Under the pieces are notes generated by a model that worked only from the letters and a program-made list of their open reading frames with translations, did not search any database and was not told the origin of the DNA. A stretch of 29,013 nt of DNA from an uncultured Collinsella sp. (GTDB lineage Bacteria > Actinomycetota > Coriobacteriia > Coriobacteriales > Coriobacteriaceae), in assembly GCA_902491395.1 (NCBI GenBank), contig CABUHO010000026.1, forward strand, positions 1-29,013. The letters are read 5' to 3'. A program made the translations under genes and the position numbers. This document shows, in pieces, positions 21,504 through 29,013 of this stretch. Numbering within the stretch: position 1 is the first letter of the stretch; the number at the start of each line of letters is the position of its first letter.

Positions 21504-22405
21504 TAAAACCCGTGGCGCTCCAGGAAGCGGAAAGCCAGGCGGATCCAGGGGCGGACTGCCGCCTGTTTGTCCTCGTTATCGACCGCGGTGTTGGCGTTGC
21601 CGAGCGAAAGCCCGTGACCACCTTGGTCAAAGACGTGCATCTCGCAAGCGACGCCCTCCTCGGCCATGCGCTGCGCAAACGGATAGACCTGCGCGATCGG
21701 CGCCGTCTTGTCGTCGGACACGCCCCACACAAAGGTCGGCGGCATCTGACGCGAAACATGCGTGGTGGGGCAGATATCAGCCAAATGCTCGTCAGTTGCC
21801 TCGCCACCCGTCACCATCGACAGATAGTCGTTGAGAAGATCGCGCCCCGTCTTGCCGCCCGTCTTGGGCACACGCAAGTCAATGCGCGGATCGCGCGTCT
21901 GCATGTCGCGCACATAGGCAAAGTCGAGCAATGGATAGCCCAGCACCACGGCATCGGGACGAATGTCGTCCGGACGCGCCCCGGCAAGTGCCGCGAAGGG
22001 GCCGGTCTTCCACTGTGTTGCCAGCGAGGCGCAAATCATGCCACCAGCAGAAAAGCCCACGACGCACACGCGCTTGGGATCGACATGCCACTCGTCGGCA
22101 TTCGCACGCACCGTGGCGACCATCTTGGCAAGATCTGCCTGGGGGTGCGGAAAGCTCACGTCACCCGTAGAACTTGTGACATAGTTGAGCACAAAGGCCT
22201 GGTAACCGTGATCCAAAAACGCAAACGCCACGGGATCCTGCTCATGCGGAGCGATATGCGTAAACGCACCTCCGCCGCAGATAATCACGGCAGGGCGGCG
22301 ACCATTCGGTTTATCGGGCAGCGGCTCGGCACCCAAATACGTAAACGTCGCCGGATATTCCTCGGTCGGCTCCTCGCCCCACAGCGCACGGTTCTCGACA
22401 ATCAT
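21503..22405 (-). CDS. Alpha/beta hydrolase, acetyl-esterase/lipase type
   Basis: A 300-residue soluble hydrolase. The oxyanion-hole motif ICGGGAF, the nucleophile elbow GFSAGG with S119, an aspartate region VWGVSDDKTAPI and the DQGGHG motif with H264 give the full catalytic triad of the BD-FAE/acetylxylan-esterase-like family. It should cleave carboxyl esters, perhaps acetyl groups from sugars, in the cytoplasm, as no signal peptide is present. ATG at 22405 (MIVENRALWG) has AAGGGAG five bases upstream. The frame stays open for 113 further codons up to 22744, but that part runs into the divergent EIIA gene and has no ribosome site. Substrate unknown. Confidence 0.85.
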   Translation of the reverse strand: MIVENRALWGEEPTEEYPATFTYLGAEPLPDKPNGRRPAVIICGGGAFTHIAPHEQDPVAFAFLDHGYQAFVLNYVTSSTGDVSFPHPQADLAKMVATVRANADEWHVDPKRVCVVGFSAGGMICASLATQWKTGPFAALAGARPDDIRPDAVVLGYPLLDFAYVRDMQTRDPRIDLRVPKTGGKTGRDLLNDYLSMVTGGEATDEHLADICPTTHVSRQMPPTFVWGVSDDKTAPIAQVYPFAQRMAEEGVACEMHVFDQGGHGLSLGNANTAVDNEDKQAAVRPWIRLAFRFLERHGF

Positions 22406-22649
22406 ATGTGCTCCCTTCGCGCAAATTAAGCGCCCTTGTTTTTCGCCTTCAAGCGTACCCCACTTGAACCCGTGACGCAGAAACACGCCAGCAATAAGTT
22501 TCCCTTCAACTGATATATCACATAATCCCAGCTCAGAGGTATCGCTGAGCAGCGTAGAATAGGGGGCGTTGACCAAGCCGCGAAACAGATATGAAACGTT
22601 TCCGGCAAACCAAACGCGCGATATGCGCCTATTTAAGTTGGAGGCAACT

Positions 22650-23213
22650 ATGGGTCTGCTCGATTCGCTTAAGTCCACCTTCACCTCGACCGGCGAGGCG
22701 TCCGTTCCGCCCGCAGCAAGCTTCGCCACCCGCGAAGGCGTCATCTATGCCCCCGTCAACGGCGTGCTCGTCAACCTGGACGAGGTTCCCGACGAGACGA
22801 TCGCCTCGGGCATGCTTGGCCAGGGCTATGGCATCGAGCCCATTACCGGCACCATCTATGCGCCCGCCAACGGCCGCATCGGTGCCACCACCGTCACCAA
22901 CCACTCCATCGGCATGATTACCGAGGACGGTCTTCGCGTGTTCATCCATGTCGGCCTGGGCACCGTGGAAATGAACGGCAAGGGTTTTGCCCGCTTTGTC
23001 GAGATGGGCGATGTGGTCAAGGCAGGCCAGCCGCTCATCAGCTTCGATCGCGAGGCCATCAAGGCCGCCGGCCACGAGGACATCGTGACCGTCATCGTCT
23101 CCGAGCTCGATCGTCTTAAGAGCATCGACCATGTCGGCGAGTCTGGAACGCTTATCGGCGGCAACCCGCTCGTCAAGCTGGGCGACCCGCTGCTGGTAGC
23201 CAAGACCAAGTAG
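22650..23213 (+). CDS. PTS system glucose-type EIIA component
   Basis: A 187-residue cytoplasmic phosphocarrier (PTS_EIIA_1/Crr family). The active-site strand VFIHVGLGTVEMNGKGF holds the phosphorylated histidine H100, with the second conserved histidine H85 in VTNHSIGMI, 15 residues earlier as in E. coli H75/H90. It should pass phosphate from HPr to an EIIBC, and may regulate other systems. No EIIB or EIIC domain is fused or adjacent, so its partner is elsewhere. The ATG at 22650 has GGAGG five bases upstream. A TTGACC box at 22570-22575 with TATGAA 15 bp later is a poor promoter candidate. The 244-bp gap to the divergent hydrolase also has a 6-bp hairpin at 22531-22550. Confidence 0.92.
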   Translation: MGLLDSLKSTFTSTGEASVPPAASFATREGVIYAPVNGVLVNLDEVPDETIASGMLGQGYGIEPITGTIYAPANGRIGATTVTNHSIGMITEDGLRVFIHVGLGTVEMNGKGFARFVEMGDVVKAGQPLISFDREAIKAAGHEDIVTVIVSELDRLKSIDHVGESGTLIGGNPLVKLGDPLLVAKTK

Positions 23214-23250
23214 CCAGGCCCGCGCCACACAGCCAAAAGGCACCTCGTCA

Positions 23251-23288
23251 AGCGCCCGCGACCATTTGGCCGCGGGCGCTTTTCGTTT
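23251..23288 (+). terminator. Intrinsic terminator after the EIIA gene
   Basis: A perfect 10-bp G-C rich stem (23251-23260 with 23271-23280) is followed by TTTCGTTT, 37 nt after the EIIA stop. Strong classical form. Confidence 0.88.
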
Positions 23289-23393
23289 GAAAAACCATCC
23301 CGCCAATGCCTTATCTGTATAGCCCAAATGAGCCGAGCTGCTAGAATATCGAACTGTATGGATAACTATCATTCAACCGTTATGGGAGGATAC

Positions 23394-24797
23394 GTGAACC
23401 GCACCAAAATCGCGCAGCTTTACGCCGATGCCGAGTCGCTCGGCGGCCAGACCGTCACCGTCGCCGGCTGGGTTAAGTCCGTCCGCGACATGAAGAACTT
23501 TGGCTTTGTTACGCTCAACGACGGCAGCTGCTTCCGCGACCTGCAGGTCGTCATGAACCGCGAGGCACTCGACAACTACGACGAGATCGCCCATCAAAAC
23601 GTCTCGGCCGCACTCATTTGCACCGGCACCGTCAAGCTGACCCCCGATGCGCCCCAGCCTTTCGAGCTTTCTGCCACTTCCATCGAGGTCGAGGGCGTCA
23701 GCGCCCCGGACTACCCGCTGCAAAAGAAGCGCGCAACCGTCGAGTTCCTGCGCACCCAGCAGCACCTGCGCCCGCGCACCAACCTGTTTCGCGCCGTGTT
23801 CCGCATCCGTTCTGTCGCGGCTGCCGCCATCCACCGCTTCTTCCAGGAGCAGGGCTTTGTCTACGTCAACACCCCCATCATCACCACGAGTGACTGCGAG
23901 GGCGCCGGCGAGATGTTCCGCGTGACCACGCTCGACCCCAAAAATCCGCCCCTCACCGAGTCCGGCGAGGTCGACTGGAGCCAGGACTTCTTTGGCAAGC
24001 ACGCGAGCCTTACCGTGTCCGGCCAGCTCAATGCCGAGAACTTTGCCATGGCCTTTGGCGACGTGTACACCTTTGGCCCCACCTTCCGCGCCGAAAACTC
24101 CAACACCACGCGCCACGCCGCCGAGTTTTGGATGATCGAGCCCGAGATGGCCTTTGCCGACCTTAACGACTACATGGATAACGCCGAGGCCATGCTCAAG
24201 TACGTCCTTAAGGACGTCATGGCAACCTGCCCCGACGAGCTCAATATGCTCAACAAGTTTGTGGACAAGGGTCTGCTCGAGCGCCTGGACCACGTGGCAA
24301 ACTCCGACTTTGCCCGCGTCACCTATACCGAGGCCGTCGAAATCCTGGAGCAGGCAGTCGCCGCCGGTCACAAGTTTGACTATCCCGTGAGCTGGGGCAT
24401 CGACCTGCAGACCGAGCACGAGCGTTTCCTGACCGAGGAGCACTTTAAGCGACCGACTTTTGTGACCGACTACCCGGCCGAGATCAAGGCGTTCTACATG
24501 CGCATGAACGAGGACGGCAAGACCGTCGCCGCCGCCGACTGCCTGGTGCCGGGCATCGGCGAGATTATCGGCGGCTCCCAGCGCGAGGAGCGCCTGGATC
24601 TGCTCGAAGCCCGCATCAAGGACCTGGACATGAATCCCGAGCAGTACAAGTACTATCTGGACCTGCGCCGCTACGGTTCTTGCAAGCACGCCGGCTACGG
24701 TCTGGGCTTCGAGCGCTTGGTCATGTATCTGACCGGTGTGGGCAACATCCGCGACGTCCTGCCGCACCCGCGCACCGTGGGCAACGCCGACTTCTAA
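23394..24797 (+). CDS. asnS: Asparagine--tRNA ligase
   Basis: A 467-residue class IIb synthetase that charges tRNA-Asn directly with asparagine. An N-terminal OB-fold anticodon-binding domain (about 1-105, VTVAGWVKSVRDMKNFGFVTLNDGS) precedes the catalytic core with motif 2 (FRAENSNTTRHAAEFWMIEPE) and motif 3 (GLGFERLVMYLTG). AsnRS-type features such as GQLNAE and SCKHAGYG separate it from AspRS. The GTG at 23394 (VNRTKIAQLY) has GGGAGG four bases upstream; an ATG four codons earlier has none. No T-box leader fits in the 105-bp gap after the EIIA terminator. TAGAAT at 23342 is a possible -10 without a clear -35. Confidence 0.95.
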   Translation: MNRTKIAQLYADAESLGGQTVTVAGWVKSVRDMKNFGFVTLNDGSCFRDLQVVMNREALDNYDEIAHQNVSAALICTGTVKLTPDAPQPFELSATSIEVEGVSAPDYPLQKKRATVEFLRTQQHLRPRTNLFRAVFRIRSVAAAAIHRFFQEQGFVYVNTPIITTSDCEGAGEMFRVTTLDPKNPPLTESGEVDWSQDFFGKHASLTVSGQLNAENFAMAFGDVYTFGPTFRAENSNTTRHAAEFWMIEPEMAFADLNDYMDNAEAMLKYVLKDVMATCPDELNMLNKFVDKGLLERLDHVANSDFARVTYTEAVEILEQAVAAGHKFDYPVSWGIDLQTEHERFLTEEHFKRPTFVTDYPAEIKAFYMRMNEDGKTVAAADCLVPGIGEIIGGSQREERLDLLEARIKDLDMNPEQYKYYLDLRRYGSCKHAGYGLGFERLVMYLTGVGNIRDVLPHPRTVGNADF

Positions 24798-24837
24798 TCG
24801 CCACAGCGCCACCAAACGCGTTCCAGCGCATCACGCC

Positions 24838-24870
24838 AGCGCCTCTCGGCAAGCCGAGGGGCGCTTTTTT
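24838..24870 (+). terminator. Intrinsic terminator of asnS
   Basis: A 13-bp stem with one mismatch/wobble (24838-24850 with 24853-24865), a 2-nt loop as drawn and a run of T to 24870, 40 nt after the asnS stop. Confidence 0.9.
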
Positions 24871-25046
24871 CAACAGCATCCGTCAAGCTTTTGGCAAGTT
24901 TTTGGTCAGTTGGGCAGGGCTGTTGAAAACTCGACCCGCCGCTTGCCGACGGCTACCGACCGCCCAGGGCGTCCTGCACCCCTGGGAAAGCCCCGCGTCC
25001 TAGGCTCCATACCGTCGCCACCCAAAACGGAAAGGACGTGGGCGCC

Positions 25047-25832
25047 ATGACCGAAACCGCTGTTGAAACTTACGAGACCACGACGAGGGGCGCCGCCTCA
25101 ATGGCAGCCTATCGCGCCGTTCGCATCCTGCAACTATTAAGCGAAAACACCGGCGAGGACAAGGCTATGCTTTCCGATGAGTTGATCCGGCGCCTCGCCC
25201 ATCCCGACGACCCCGCCCGCATGCCCATCTCGGCGGCGCGGCGCAGCATCTACACCGCCATCTCCGCACTTCGCCATGCCGGATACGAAATTGAGTACAA
25301 GCGCGGCGTGGGTTATCGGCTCTTGGCCCGTCCGCTCACCGACGAAGAGATCATCCGGCTCCACGGTATGGTCATGCGCAACCGCTCCACGCCCATCGCC
25401 ATTCGAAAGAGCATGGCGCAGCACTTGGTCGCCATGGCGAGCGCCGACGTTCGCGGCTACCTCGATGCACCCGAGCCCGCTCCAAGCGTGGGCGGCAAAT
25501 CCACCAAGACCACGCACACGCCTGTCAAGCGCATCGATGCCTGCGAGCTCATCGAGCAGGCCATCGACCACGGAACCACGGTGAGTTTTGATATTTCGAG
25601 TGTCACGGCACGCGGAGAGGTCGAAGTGGCACGGATGACACTCCGGCCCTTTGCCATCAAGCAACGAGACGGCATCTCGTATTTGCTGGGAACGGTCTAT
25701 GACGCGCGAGGCGCCGATGACACGTTGCGTACCGTAGAGATCGGCCGAATGAGAAACGTCACCACACGTCTCCTCGACGGCAAGAAGCTCTTCGCCGCCC
25801 TGGACGAGGACGACGCCTCCTCCGCCGCATAA
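25047..25832 (+). CDS. HTH transcriptional regulator with WYL-like C-terminal domain
   Basis: A 261-residue protein. Residues about 20-95 look like a winged helix domain (AVRILQLLSENT, then AARRSIYTAISALRHAGYEIEYKRGVGYRL). The C-terminal half has a strand pattern like WYL domains: RMTLRPFAIKQRDGISYLLGTVYD followed by a basic region ending TVEIGRMRNVTTRLL. WYL regulators bind small ligands or nucleic acid and act as repressors or activators. The ATG at 25047 has AAAGGA ten bases upstream; the GTG at 25038 is too close to it. The gene precedes the ABC operon by 160 bp and could regulate it, but the ABC operon has its own promoter and the link is only positional. Confidence 0.75.
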   Translation: MTETAVETYETTTRGAASMAAYRAVRILQLLSENTGEDKAMLSDELIRRLAHPDDPARMPISAARRSIYTAISALRHAGYEIEYKRGVGYRLLARPLTDEEIIRLHGMVMRNRSTPIAIRKSMAQHLVAMASADVRGYLDAPEPAPSVGGKSTKTTHTPVKRIDACELIEQAIDHGTTVSFDISSVTARGEVEVARMTLRPFAIKQRDGISYLLGTVYDARGADDTLRTVEIGRMRNVTTRLLDGKKLFAALDEDDASSAA

Positions 25833-25901
25833 GACCCTCCGCCGCCCATTCGACTACCCGTACCGCCCATCCGATTCTGTATTAAAAAACCCGCCAGGCT
25901 G

Positions 25902-25929
25902 TTGTAAAAATGGACATCAGCGCTACTAT
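25902..25929 (+). promoter_or_regulatory. Promoter of the ABC transporter operon
   Basis: TTGTAA (25902-25907), a 16-bp spacer and TACTAT (25924-25929). Transcription would start near 25936 and give a leader of about 57 nt. Both boxes are four or five of six to consensus. Confidence 0.6.
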
Positions 25930-25934
25930 AGTCC

Positions 25935-25982
25935 CACTTGCACTTTGTCCCAGTGCAGTGTTTCCAGCCATTTTTATACTGG
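25935..25982 (+). promoter_or_regulatory. Hairpin-bearing leader of the ABC operon
   Basis: A 9-bp stem with one bulge (25935-25944 with 25952-25960) is followed by a 4-bp stem CCAG/CTGG (25964-25967 with 25979-25982) whose right arm overlaps the GGGGG ribosome site. The layout could allow translational control by sequestering the ribosome site. No known riboswitch is recognised. Confidence 0.35.
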
Positions 25983-25992
25983 GGGTAATGAT

Positions 25993-26973
25993 ATGAAGGA
26001 CATCACCATCAGCCGCAGGAGCCTTCTGGTCTCCGCCGGCCTGCTCGCGCTCGCCCCGCTCGCCGGATGCGGCGGCAACTCTGGTTCCGGCTCTGCTGCC
26101 GCTGGTTCCGACTACACCATCGGCGTTCTGCAGCTCACCGAGCACTCCGCACTCGACGCCGCCAACGATGGCTTTGTCAAGGCCATCAAGGAGAGCGGCC
26201 TTAAGGTCAAGATCGACCAGAAGAACGCCCAGAACGACCAGTCCACGTGTAAGTCCATTGCCGACAAGTTTGTGGGCGACAACGTCAACCTGATTTATGC
26301 CATCGCCACGCCCGCCGCGCAGGCTGCCGCTGGCGCCACGGCCGATATCCCCATCGTAGGCTGTGCCATCACCGACTACGCCGCCTCCGGCCTGGTCCAG
26401 GACAACGACAAGCCCGGCACCAACGTCACGGGCGCTTCCGACCTCACCCCGGTCGCCGAGCAGCTCGAGATGATGCAGAAGGTCCTGCCCGACGTTAAAA
26501 AGGTCGGCCTGCTCTACTGCACCGCCGAGTCCAACTCCGACGTCCAGATCAAGGCCGCCAAGAAGGAGCTCGACAAGCTGGGCCTCGAGTACACTGACTT
26601 CACCGTCTCGAGCTCCAACGAGATTCAGTCCGTCGTCGAGTCTGCCGTGGGCAAGGTCGACGCGCTGTACTCCCCCACTGACAACACCATCGCCGCGGGC
26701 GCTTCGCAGGTCGGCCAGATCTGCAAGGAGAATAAGCTCCCCTTCGTGACCGGCGAGGAGGGTATGTGCATGGCCGGCGGCCTGTTCACCCTCTCCATCA
26801 ACTATAAGGACCTGGGCTACGCCGCGGGCGAGATGGCCGTTAAGATCCTGAAGGGCGAGGCCAAGCCCGAGGATATGCCGATCAAGCACCTCTCGAGCAA
26901 GGACCTGGTCGTCGTCAAGAACGACGAGATGGCCGAGGCCCTAGGCATCGACCTTTCCGCTCTGGACGAGTAG
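25993..26973 (+). CDS. ABC transporter substrate-binding lipoprotein (TrpX/DUF534-like)
   Basis: A 326-residue secreted lipoprotein. The N-terminus has a signal peptide with ISRRSLL (a twin-arginine-like start) and the lipobox LAGC, so C26 should be lipidated and membrane-anchored. The mature part, from YTIGVLQLTEHSALDAANDGF to VVKNDEMAEALGI, has the two-lobe type-I periplasmic-binding pattern of the ABC_sub_bind (PF04392) family, which includes TrpX of the tryptophan importer in streptococci. The substrate here is not proven. ATG at 25993 has a G-rich ribosome site GGGGGT. First gene of the three-gene importer operon. Confidence 0.88.
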   Translation: MKDITISRRSLLVSAGLLALAPLAGCGGNSGSGSAAAGSDYTIGVLQLTEHSALDAANDGFVKAIKESGLKVKIDQKNAQNDQSTCKSIADKFVGDNVNLIYAIATPAAQAAAGATADIPIVGCAITDYAASGLVQDNDKPGTNVTGASDLTPVAEQLEMMQKVLPDVKKVGLLYCTAESNSDVQIKAAKKELDKLGLEYTDFTVSSSNEIQSVVESAVGKVDALYSPTDNTIAAGASQVGQICKENKLPFVTGEEGMCMAGGLFTLSINYKDLGYAAGEMAVKILKGEAKPEDMPIKHLSSKDLVVVKNDEMAEALGIDLSALDE

Positions 26974-27044
26974 CGCCATGTGCGGTAACGCGTCTAGGGC
27001 CCGCACGCGCGCCACAGCCGCGTTATTCAATATCTGAGTCCTTG

Positions 27045-27102
27045 GGGCGAACGCTAAAGACCGGCGTTCGCCCTGCTTGTTTCGGATGAGACAAAACATC
27101 CG
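27045..27102 (+). terminator. Hairpins between the binding-protein and permease genes
   Basis: A perfect 10-bp stem (27045-27054 with 27064-27073), then CGGATG/CATCCG (27083-27088 with 27097-27102). Only a short broken T tract (TGCTTGTTT) follows the first. This is a likely partial terminator or RNA-stability structure giving more binding protein than permease. Confidence 0.6.
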
Positions 27103-27177
27103 TCCGCAACTCTTTTATGCACTGGTACCGCTATTATGGAAAATCACGTGTCCACCCTATCCTAGGAGGTATGAAGC

Positions 27178-28101
27178 ATGCTCATTGCATTGCAGGGCGC
27201 CGTTTCGCAGGGCGTCCTCTGGGGCATTATGGTGCTTGGCGTGTTTATCACGTTCCGCCTGCTCGACATCCCCGATATGACCTGCGACGGCAGCTTTGCC
27301 CTCGGCGGCTGTGTCTGCGCCGTGCTCATCGTCAACAATAACGTCGACCCCTTGCTCGCCGTGCTGGCCGGCATGTGCGCCGGCGCCATCGCGGGCGCCG
27401 TCACGGGCATCTTGACCACCGTCTTTGAGATTCCCGCAATCCTCGCCGGAATCCTTACGCAGATCAGTCTGTGGTCCATCAACCTGCGCATCATGGGCAA
27501 GTCCAACACGCCCATCCTTGCCAAGGGCACTATCTTCTCATCCGTCAGCAACATGACGGGCCTGCCGCAGTCCACTGTTGCCATTATCCTAGGCATTGTG
27601 CTGGCCGTGGCCATCGTCGCCATCCTGTACTGGTTCTTTGGCACCGAGATCGGCTCGGCGCTGCGTGCCACCGGCAACAACGAGTACATGATCCGCGCCC
27701 TGGGCGTTAACACCAACACCACCAAAATGATCGCCCTCGTGCTCTCCAACGCCCTCATTGGCCTTTCGGGTGCGCTCATCTGCCAGAGCCAGAAGTACGC
27801 CGACATTGGCATGGGCACCGGCGCCATCGTTATCGGTCTTGCCGCCATCGTCATCGGCGAGGTGCTCGGTCGCCTGCTGCCCGGCGGCCTCACGCAGTTT
27901 AGCGTCCGTCTTGCTTCCGCCGTCTTTGGCTCCGTGGTGTACTTCCTTATCCGCGCCATCGTGCTGCAGCTGGGCATGGACGCCAACGACATGAAGCTAC
28001 TCTCCGCCGTGATCGTCGCCGTGGCCCTGTGCGTGCCCGTGGTTTGGGAGCGCTATAAGCTCCGCAGCTCCTACACGAAGGGAGATGAGGCAGATGCTTA
28101 A
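27178..28101 (+). CDS. ABC transporter permease (BPD_transp_2 family)
   Basis: A 307-residue membrane protein with about eight to nine hydrophobic segments. ITFRLLDIPDMTCDGSFALGG near the start, and GSALRATGNNEYMIRALGVNT in the cytoplasmic loop that contacts the ATPase, are typical of the TrpY-like permeases that partner PF04392 binding proteins. It forms the pore, probably as a homodimer since only one permease gene is present. The ATG at 27178 has AGGAGG eight bases upstream; the ATG at 27171 is out of frame and would code a short chance peptide. It overlaps the ATPase gene by 8 bp. Confidence 0.9.
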   Translation: MLIALQGAVSQGVLWGIMVLGVFITFRLLDIPDMTCDGSFALGGCVCAVLIVNNNVDPLLAVLAGMCAGAIAGAVTGILTTVFEIPAILAGILTQISLWSINLRIMGKSNTPILAKGTIFSSVSNMTGLPQSTVAIILGIVLAVAIVAILYWFFGTEIGSALRATGNNEYMIRALGVNTNTTKMIALVLSNALIGLSGALICQSQKYADIGMGTGAIVIGLAAIVIGEVLGRLLPGGLTQFSVRLASAVFGSVVYFLIRAIVLQLGMDANDMKLLSAVIVAVALCVPVVWERYKLRSSYTKGDEADA

Positions 28102-28888
28102 GCTCTCGCACGTCAAGAAGACCTTTAACAAGGGCACCGTCACCGAGAAGCGCGCGCTCACCGGCGTCGACCTCACCCTCAACGATGGCGACTTTGTAAC
28201 CGTGATTGGCGGCAACGGCGCCGGCAAGTCCACGCTGCTCAATATGATCGCCGGCGTGTATCCACTCGATTCGGGTGTTATTGAGCTCGACGGCACCGAC
28301 ATCTCGCGTCTGAGCGAGTCGCAGCGCGCCAAGTACCTAGGCCGTGTGTTCCAGGATCCCATGCGCGGCACCGCAGCCGACATGCAAATTGCCGAGAACC
28401 TGGCCCTCGCCAAGCGCCGCGGCCAGCGTCGCGGCCTTTCATGGGGCGTCACCAAGGCCGAGAAGGACGAGTACGTTGAACTGCTCAAGCGTCTGGACCT
28501 TGGTCTGGACACGCGCCTCAACGCCAAGGTCGGCCTGCTCTCGGGCGGCCAGCGCCAGGCACTCACCCTGCTGATGGCCACGCTCACCAAGCCGCGCCTG
28601 CTGCTGCTCGACGAGCACACGGCGGCCCTCGACCCCAAGACGGCCTCTAAGGTGCTCAACCTGACCGAGGAGATCGTCGACGAGAACCGCCTGACCACGC
28701 TCATGGTCACGCACAACATGAACGACGCCATCCGTCTGGGTAACCGTCTGATCATGATGCACGAGGGCCACGTGATCTACGACGTGGCGGGCGACGAGAA
28801 AAAGTCGCTCACCGTGGCCGACCTGCTTCAGAAGTTTGAGGAGGTCTCGGGCGGCGAGCTCGCCAACGACCGCATGCTACTAAGCTAA
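28094..28888 (+). CDS. ABC transporter ATP-binding protein
   Basis: A 264-residue cytoplasmic ATPase that drives the importer. Walker A GGNGAGKST (39-47), Q-loop Q87, signature LSGGQ (149-153), Walker B LLLLDE (169-174) and H-loop H207 are all intact. The ATG at 28094 (MLKLSHVKK) overlaps the permease end by 8 bp and lies nine bases from GGGAG; the ATG at 28085 is too close to that site. The overlap indicates translational coupling. Related to TrpZ-like ATPases; substrate set by the binding protein. Confidence 0.92.
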   Translation: MLKLSHVKKTFNKGTVTEKRALTGVDLTLNDGDFVTVIGGNGAGKSTLLNMIAGVYPLDSGVIELDGTDISRLSESQRAKYLGRVFQDPMRGTAADMQIAENLALAKRRGQRRGLSWGVTKAEKDEYVELLKRLDLGLDTRLNAKVGLLSGGQRQALTLLMATLTKPRLLLLDEHTAALDPKTASKVLNLTEEIVDENRLTTLMVTHNMNDAIRLGNRLIMMHEGHVIYDVAGDEKKSLTVADLLQKFEEVSGGELANDRMLLS

Positions 28889-28954
28889 CGACTTAGAAAA
28901 CCACCACAGACGATATGAGCAGGACATAAAAACATTGAGAGCCCCTGCCACATG

Positions 28955-29003
28955 AAAAACCGCGGATTAGGCCGACAATGGTGAGTGTCTAATTCAGCCG
29001 CGG
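28955..29003 (-). terminator. Terminator of a minus-strand gene beyond the right edge
   Basis: Read on the minus strand, CCGCGG...ATTAG (29003-28998, 28993-28989 after complement) pairs with CTAAT-CCGCGG (28970-28960), giving 11 base pairs with a 4-nt bulge. TTTTT follows (28959-28955). It points to a convergent gene whose end lies just right of the window. No clear terminator for the ABC operon is seen in 28889-28954. Confidence 0.65.
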
Positions 29004-29013
29004 CGGCCACGCC

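Noticed and set aside
21512..22429. Plus-strand frame of 305 codons opposite the hydrolase
   Set aside because: Antisense to a gene with an intact catalytic triad; basic low-complexity product.
22588..22601. GAAACGTTTC palindrome upstream of the EIIA gene as a catabolite (cre) site
   Set aside because: The central AAACGTTT fits but the outer TGT/ACA positions do not match the cre consensus.
22406..22744. N-terminal extension of the hydrolase frame
   Set aside because: No ribosome site at the upstream start, it runs into the divergent EIIA gene, and the ATG at 22405 has a good ribosome site and gives the normal family length.
23289..23393. T-box or other amino-acid leader upstream of asnS
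   Set aside because: Only about 105 bp lie between the preceding terminator and the start codon, with no T-box sequence or terminator/antiterminator pair.
23373..24815. Minus-strand frame of 480 codons opposite asnS
   Set aside because: Shadow of asnS with no recognisable domain.

Overview
The window looks like chromosomal DNA of a high-GC Gram-positive of the class Coriobacteriia, most likely Collinsella or a close relative. This is inferred from the GC-rich codon choice, the actinobacterial insertion in the RNA polymerase beta-prime subunit, an asparaginyl-tRNA synthetase, and the mix of PTS, FeoAB and small-molecule ABC genes. I could not run a search, so the genus is an estimate. No rRNA, tRNA, CRISPR array, transposase or phage gene was found.

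Left part (1-13.1 kb), all on the minus strand. A sigma-70 ECF-type factor and a membrane-anchored probable anti-sigma partner overlap by 50 bp and have an ECF-like promoter upstream. Next come the core transcription and translation genes: rpoB-rpoC with directly abutting reading frames, galU, and rplJ-rplL. The rplJL transcript has a textbook L10 autoregulatory leader with an attenuator hairpin and a strong promoter. RpoC carries a long C-terminal extension containing a segment that reads like the DNA-binding C-terminal domain of the alpha subunit.

Middle part (13.1-22.4 kb). A PLP aminotransferase (minus), a flavodoxin-like hypothetical (plus), a two-gene unit of a GH13 glycosidase and a family-6-type hypoxanthine/uracil DNA glycosylase (minus), an MFS exporter of the sugar-efflux type (minus), a fused FeoA-FeoB ferrous iron transporter with tandem DtxR-like half-sites in its upstream region (minus), and an alpha/beta hydrolase (minus).

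Right part (22.6-28.9 kb), all on the plus strand. A stand-alone PTS glucose-type EIIA, asnS, a WYL-like HTH regulator, and a three-gene ABC importer (lipoprotein, permease, ATPase) of the TrpXYZ-like class. A terminator at the right edge points to a further minus-strand gene outside the window.

The intergenic DNA is rich in structured repeats. The most striking is a two-copy, roughly 135-bp element, found after rpoC and after the hydrolase gene. Its two nested stems differ in sequence but keep pairing by compensatory changes, and it ends in an identical 22-nt hairpin. A second is a 218-bp set of nested inverted repeats upstream of rplJ whose outer arm contains the rplJ -35 box; its innermost hairpin recurs at the extreme left of the window.
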